A stretch of DNA of 40,089 bases, from positions 1 through 40,089 of the forward strand of contig CBDUYN010000089.1 in the NCBI GenBank assembly GCA_965371445.1. The letters run 5' to 3'. Below the pieces are notes generated by a model. The model saw only the letters and a program-made list of their open reading frames with translations, ran no database searches and had not been told where the DNA came from. Source of the DNA: DASWIG01 sp965371445. Its GTDB lineage: Bacteria; Acidobacteriota; Thermoanaerobaculia; Multivoradales; J023. Below are positions 36,982 to 40,089 of this stretch, piece by piece. A program made the position numbers and the translations under genes. Position 1 is the first letter of the stretch. Every line of letters begins with the position of its first letter.

Positions 36982-38703
36982 ATGCGCCGACAGACGATCG
37001 CCCTTCTTGCCGCAGCCCTGCTTTTCGTGAGCGTGCCGGCGACGGCCAAGATGTACCGTTCGCCGATGAGCTTTTCCGAGGAGGTGGCCGATCTGGAGGC
37101 GGTGGAGAGGCGGGAGCTTTCCCGGCTCGACAACGCGGCGCTCCTCGCCGCGGCCGAGCGGCGCGAGGCCCGGCGCCTCGGAGGAGGGCCGACGAGGTTC
37201 GCCGAGGCGCGGACGGTGGGCTACAACCTGACGAATTCCGGCACCTGGGAGACCCTCGGCGACGGCTCGCGTCTGTGGCGTCTGCGCATCGCCTCCCCCG
37301 GCGCGCGGCACCTGAACCTGGGCTTCAGCCGCTTCGACGTCCCGCCTGAGGCCGGGCTGTGGATCTACAACCCGGCCGGCGACTACGTCGAGGGTCCCTA
37401 CACGGCGTCGCACCGGACCCGCGGCGGCCAGCTGTGGACGCCGATCGTCTACGGCAGCGAGGTCGTCGTCGAGCTCTGGGTGGGCGCCGAGATGAAGGAC
37501 GAGCCCCTCGACGTGCGCGTAGGTTACGTCAACCACGGGTTCCGGGCCATCGGCAAGTCCCACGGCGAGTGCAACGTCGACGTGATTTGTCCCGAGGGCG
37601 ATCCCTACCGCGACCAGATCCGTTCGGTGGCCTACTACTCGATCTTCGGCATCGACCTGTGCTCCGGCCAACTGGTCAACAACACTGCGGAGGACGAACG
37701 GCCGTTCTTTCTGAGCGCTTTCCATTGCGGGATCTCCGACTTGGCGGCGCAGAGCCTTGTCTTCTACTGGGGGGTCGAGGCCCCGGTCTGCGGCCAGCAG
37801 GACGGCGGCACTCTCGACCTTAACCAGTCGGGGTCCTCGCTCGTGGCCAGCGAAGCCAGGAGCGATTTCCTGCTGCTGGAGCTCAACGAGCCTCCCGATC
37901 CCGAGTTCGACGTCTTCTTCTCCGGCTGGGACGTGAGCGGCGCCGTACCGCCGGGCGCCGTGGGCATCCACCACCCGCAGAACCACGTCAAGTCGATCAG
38001 CTTCAGCGACGATCCTCTGCTGACGATCGGGATCGACCCGGTGACCGGCTTCCTGGAGCCCGAGGGCGATTCGCATTGGGAAGTGGACAACTGGGAGCAG
38101 GGGACCACCGAGCCCGGGTCGTCGGGCTCGGGCCTCTGGGATCCCGACACCAAGTTGCTCGTCGGTGTGCTGACCGGCGGCTTTGCGTCGTGTTTCGTGA
38201 TCGACGCGGACTTCTACGGCAAGCTCTTCGGAGCGTGGGACGGCGGGGGCACCTCGGACACGAGGCTGCGCGAGCACCTCGACCCCCTGGGCCTCGGCGT
38301 CGAGACCCTCGTGGGACGCTACCCCAAGGATGCCGGCTGCCGTCCGGGCCCGGAGGTCATGTGCCTGCAGCGCCGGCGTTTCCAGCTCCAAGCGACCCGG
38401 ACCACGAAAGACGGGACCAACGCGGCGCAGGTCGCGCGGGTGAGCTCCAGCGAGTCGGGGGTCTTCACCTTCTTCAGCCCCGACAACTGGGAGCTCGTGG
38501 CCAAGGTCCTCGACCGCTGCCGCCAGAACGGCTACTGGTGGGTCCTGGCCGGTGGCGCCACGAGTCTCGACTGGTCGCTCAAGATCACCGACACTTCGAC
38601 GAAGACGGAGACTTCGCCGGGGACGGTCAAGGAGTACTTGATCACCTCGGCGGACGGGCGGGTGGTCGACGGCATGGCTTTTCCCTGCGAGGCGTCGGAC
38701 TAG
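36982..38703 (+). CDS. Secreted S1-type serine protease, lysyl endopeptidase-like, with extra C-terminal domain
   Basis: A 573-residue secreted protease. It has a signal peptide (TIALLAAALLFVSVPATA), a propeptide with a β-sandwich-like domain (~70-185), and a trypsin-like catalytic domain (~190-450) with His248 (LSAFHCG), Asp295 (ARSDFLLLEL) and Ser381 (EPGSSGSGLW), resembling Achromobacter lysyl endopeptidase. Cysteines occur in numbers that suggest disulfides. A separate domain (~460-570; CLQRRRFQLQ, GVFTFFSPDNWELVAKVLD, NGYWWVLAGG, VKEYLIT) closes the protein. I recognise that domain from secreted proteins of Acidobacteriota, but know no function for it. ATG 36982 follows GGAGG. A nested palindromic element begins 17 bases after the stop and may terminate transcription. 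Confidence 0.88.
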   Translation: MRRQTIALLAAALLFVSVPATAKMYRSPMSFSEEVADLEAVERRELSRLDNAALLAAAERREARRLGGGPTRFAEARTVGYNLTNSGTWETLGDGSRLWRLRIASPGARHLNLGFSRFDVPPEAGLWIYNPAGDYVEGPYTASHRTRGGQLWTPIVYGSEVVVELWVGAEMKDEPLDVRVGYVNHGFRAIGKSHGECNVDVICPEGDPYRDQIRSVAYYSIFGIDLCSGQLVNNTAEDERPFFLSAFHCGISDLAAQSLVFYWGVEAPVCGQQDGGTLDLNQSGSSLVASEARSDFLLLELNEPPDPEFDVFFSGWDVSGAVPPGAVGIHHPQNHVKSISFSDDPLLTIGIDPVTGFLEPEGDSHWEVDNWEQGTTEPGSSGSGLWDPDTKLLVGVLTGGFASCFVIDADFYGKLFGAWDGGGTSDTRLREHLDPLGLGVETLVGRYPKDAGCRPGPEVMCLQRRRFQLQATRTTKDGTNAAQVARVSSSESGVFTFFSPDNWELVAKVLDRCRQNGYWWVLAGGATSLDWSLKITDTSTKTETSPGTVKEYLITSADGRVVDGMAFPCEASD

Positions 38704-38719
38704 CGGCTCGCCCTTGGCT

Positions 38720-38842
38720 CCCCGGGGTTGAAACCCCGGGCTACATCTGAAAAGGCGCCCTACGGGCTTGCCGGCTAAAGCCGGAAGATCCCGCGGCTTC
38801 AGCCGCTAAGCCCGCAGGGCGCCTTTAGAATGTAGCCCGGGG
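38720..38842. repeat. Second nested palindromic element
   Basis: Outer arms CCCCGGGCTACAT (38734-38746) and ATGTAGCCCGGGG (38830-38842) are perfect inverted repeats. Inside them AAAGGCGCCCTACGGGCTT (38751-38769) pairs with 38808-38826 at 18 of 19 positions. Two hairpins fill the centre (CCGGCT-AA-AGCCGG, 38771-38784; GCGGCT-TC-AGCCGC, 38793-38806), and CCCGGGGTT-GA-AACCCCGGG (38721-38740) overlaps the left end. It follows the protease stop and could work as a terminator, but its structure is far more elaborate than one. Confidence 0.7.
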
Positions 38843-38977
38843 CTATATGTACAGCCAACTGCCCGCAACAGGCTCCAACAAACCTCAACGGATAAGCCCT
38901 TGCAGGTAGGCTACTTAAGGAATTTCTCCTGTTGATTGTGGCTGGCGAGTATTGCGTTCTGTGACGGCGAAGTGTTA

Positions 38978-38997
38978 CCATTTTTGTGCCAAAATGG
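38978..38997. promoter_or_regulatory. Imperfect palindrome, possible operator
   Basis: CCATTTT and AAAATGG are separated by six bases (TGTGCC). It lies about 190 bases upstream of a PIN-domain fragment, in a locally less GC-rich stretch. It could be the operator of a lost toxin-antitoxin pair, but nothing else supports this. Confidence 0.25.
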
Positions 38998-39004
38998 ATG
39001 GCAC

Positions 39005-39178
39005 GTTTGCAGGGATCAAGGGCAGCAAGACCAGGACGACGGTGCCGGCGTCGATCGTCGAGGCGCCTGGCTTCGAGGGCGCCGCGAGGATCTCGATGCT
39101 CGGTATGGCCACGGGCGCGAAGCCCACGGCGCAGACCGTGAGCCGGTAGCTTCCCGGAGACAGGAAGGTCCCGAGACT
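39005..39178 (-). pseudogene. Fragment of a carboxypeptidase-regulatory-like (β-sandwich) domain
   Basis: The minus strand reads LGTFLSPGSYRLTVCAVGF, then APVAIPSIEILAAPSKPGAS, then TIDAGTVVL. This is the pattern of secreted carboxypeptidase-regulatory-like domains (LPPGxYxLxVxAxGFxP). There is no signal peptide, start or remainder, and the flanking sequence in this frame is not protein-like, so it is a remnant. On the plus strand the same DNA can be read as an AbrB-like stretch (KTRTTVPASIVEAPGF), a competing explanation. Confidence 0.4.
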
Positions 39179-39190
39179 TCGAAATCTATC

Positions 39191-39385
39191 GAGGTGACGA
39201 CTGCTTCGGATCCCCTCCCAGAAGCCTACGGCCTGGCGACGAAACACGACCGGACAGTCTACGATTCGCTCTATCTCGCCCTGAGCCTTCGGGAGCAGAC
39301 GACATTCCTGACGGCGGACGAAAAGCTCGCCCATGCCGTTCAGCATGCGTTGCCGAACGTGACTCTGCTCAGTGAAATGGGTCGC
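39191..39385 (+). pseudogene. C-terminal fragment of a PIN-domain (VapC-like) protein
   Basis: The frame reads LPEAYGLATKHDRTVYDSLY, then LALSLREQTTFLTADEKLAH, the second half of a VapC-type PIN ribonuclease with the acidic residues of the YDslYlALA and TaDekl motifs. The N-terminal half with the first catalytic Asp is absent and no start codon or ribosome binding site precedes it. It is probably a decayed toxin gene whose antitoxin is lost. Confidence 0.6.
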
Positions 39386-39474
39386 ATAGTGACGGCTTTA
39401 CAGGGCGGCTGCCCTGCGAGGTTTGACGCCAGCGCTCCTGCACGAGAGGAAACCCCCGGGCGCCGGCAGCAGGA

Positions 39475-39480
39475 TATACT
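39475..39480 (+). promoter_or_regulatory. Candidate -10 element of the TIR gene
   Basis: TATACT lies six bases before ATG 39487 with no Shine-Dalgarno between, so any transcript from it would be leaderless. No -35 is evident. Confidence 0.3.
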
Positions 39481-39486
39481 CTCCTC

Positions 39487-39723
39487 ATGCCTCCCGACGC
39501 CTACGACGTCTTCCTCACCTACGCCGCCGCCGACACCCCCTGGGTCAAGAGGCTCGCCGCCGCCCTGACCGACGCCGGACATCGCGTCTTCCTCGACGTC
39601 TGGGAGATCCGTCCCGGCACCGTCCGCGTCCACGAGCGGGAGCGCGGCCTCAGAAACGCCCGCGACGGCGTTGTCGTCGTCAGCCCGGCGTCGATGGCTG
39701 AGCCCTGGGTCCACATGGACTAA
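39487..39723 (+). CDS. Truncated TIR-domain protein
   Basis: A 78-residue product covering about the first half of a bacterial TIR domain: YDVFLTYAAADTPWVKRLAA (βA and αA), RVFLDVWEIRPG (BB loop region) and GVVVVSPASMAEPWVHMD (βD onwards). In active TIR NADases such as SARM1 the catalytic Glu follows a Trp (WVHKE); here the sequence reads WVHMD and stops, so the Glu is replaced by Asp and the rest of the fold is gone. Palindromic repeats begin 14 bases after the stop. Full-length relatives are often fused to WD40, NACHT or other sensor domains in phage-defence proteins. I think it is non-functional, though a short expressed peptide cannot be excluded. Confidence 0.6.
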   Translation: MPPDAYDVFLTYAAADTPWVKRLAAALTDAGHRVFLDVWEIRPGTVRVHERERGLRNARDGVVVVSPASMAEPWVHMD

Positions 39724-39737
39724 GAAAGGCAAGAAGA

Positions 39738-39801
39738 GCCGGCAGGATGCCGGCGCTCCCAGCCTGCGTCCCTGCGGGACGAAGCGGCGCCGCCGCGGCG
39801 C
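39738..39801. repeat. Cluster of three hairpins downstream of the TIR fragment
   Basis: GCCGGC-AGGAT-GCCGGC (39738-39754), CGTCCC-TGC-GGGACG (39767-39781) and GCGCCGC-C-GCGGCGC (39787-39801). The stretch from CTCCCAGC to GGGACGAAGCGGC closely resembles 33873-33910, so both belong to one dispersed family. Confidence 0.65.
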
Positions 39802-39854
39802 AAAACCGGAAACCTTGGTGCGGCAGTTGGCCGCGTCCACATCGGCGATGAGGT

Positions 39855-40089
39855 TCAGCAGGACAGATCAAGATCCAGAAAATGGACACCACCCGTCCCG
39901 TCCCCGGCGACGACCCCGCAACCGTCCGCGGTGACGGCGACGGACGGGAGCGGAGCATCGAGGGCAAAGACAGCCATCGTCTCGCCGGACTCGACGTCCC
40001 ACACGCGCAGGGTCTGGTCGTAAGACGCCGAGACCACGCGCCTCTCGTCCAGCACCGCCACCGCGAGGACCCCGTCGGTGTGGCCTTCG
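39855..40089 (-). CDS. WD40-repeat protein, C-terminal end (partial, enters from right edge)
   Basis: The visible 77 residues form the end of a β-propeller: one clear WD40 blade (GHTDGVLAVAVLDERRVV, SASYDQTLRVWDVESGE) and part of a last blade (SVAVTADGCGVVAGDGTGGV, HFLDLD). The frame is open to the window edge, so the N-terminus is outside. Such propellers often end large STAND/NACHT or TIR sensor proteins, and a TIR fragment lies 132 bases away in convergent orientation, but the effector of this protein cannot be seen. Confidence 0.8.
   Translation of the reverse strand, partial: EGHTDGVLAVAVLDERRVVSASYDQTLRVWDVESGETMAVFALDAPLPSVAVTADGCGVVAGDGTGGVHFLDLDLSC

Noticed and set aside
34674..37133. 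Extended frame for the sulfatase-like protein upstream of 36863
   Set aside because: The lipoprotein signal begins at 36863 and the extension overlaps the divergent protease gene.
38710..38842. Simple rho-independent terminator after the protease
   Set aside because: The hairpins are strong, but there is no T-run and the nested structure is far larger than a terminator; it is listed as a repeat element.
38936..39568. A 210-codon plus-strand frame
   Set aside because: Only the middle part resembles a PIN domain; both ends are composition artefacts, so only the fragment is annotated.

Overview
The window is GC-rich and gene-dense. Its Gram-negative traits are a complete System I (Ccm) cytochrome c maturation operon, several lipoprotein signals and a TonB-like domain. 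I infer an Acidobacteriota-like organism (possibly Thermoanaerobaculia). The reasons are the gene style, the secreted S1 protease with a C-terminal domain I associate with that phylum, and the many short palindromic intergenic repeats. This is judged by eye; a myxobacterial or other soil or marine lineage is not excluded.

Layout. Positions 1-17,637 (minus strand) hold two collinear non-ribosomal peptide synthetase (NRPS) genes. The first, transcribed from 17,637, encodes FAAL-PCP-E followed by C-A-PCP-E. The second starts at 9,415 with an ATGA overlap, encodes C-A-PCP-E, C-A-PCP-E and the start of another C domain, and runs off the left edge. The predicted product is an N-acylated peptide whose visible residues are all epimerised: one possibly basic residue, then two identical, probably Val-like residues. 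The loading module is odd. A fatty acyl-AMP ligase sits where an adenylation domain would be expected, a short stub of A-domain sequence remains, and an apparently intact epimerisation domain follows. A broken carrier-like fragment lies just upstream.

Positions 18,429-25,634 (plus) are nine tightly overlapping genes, ccmA-B-C-D-E-F-G-H-I, covering heme export, heme chaperoning, ligation and apocytochrome reduction. A GT39-like membrane glycosyltransferase follows 11 bases later. Positions 27,348-33,778 are a mosaic of single genes: a TonB-C-like periplasmic protein, a GT2 glycosyltransferase, a UbiB/ABC1 kinase, a radical SAM protein of the spore photoproduct lyase type, an acetamidase/formamidase lipoprotein and a solute-binding lipoprotein.

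Positions 33,857-34,171 are a dense array of nested palindromes. Beside it is a small gene encoding a CULT domain (the thalidomide-binding fold of cereblon) with the full tri-tryptophan cage and zinc cysteines. Next come a sulfatase-fold lipoprotein with Thr at the nucleophile position and a secreted S1 protease. The right end (38,704-40,089) is repeat-rich and degraded: a second nested palindrome element, fragments of a PIN domain and of a carboxypeptidase-regulatory-like domain, a TIR domain cut off at its catalytic glutamate, and the C-terminus of a WD40 protein entering from the right.

Most notable are the FAAL-for-A replacement with its molecular scar, a 33-bp in-frame repeat insertion in the FAAL with a 7-bp target duplication, the bacterial cereblon-like protein, and the palindromic elements around degraded genes.
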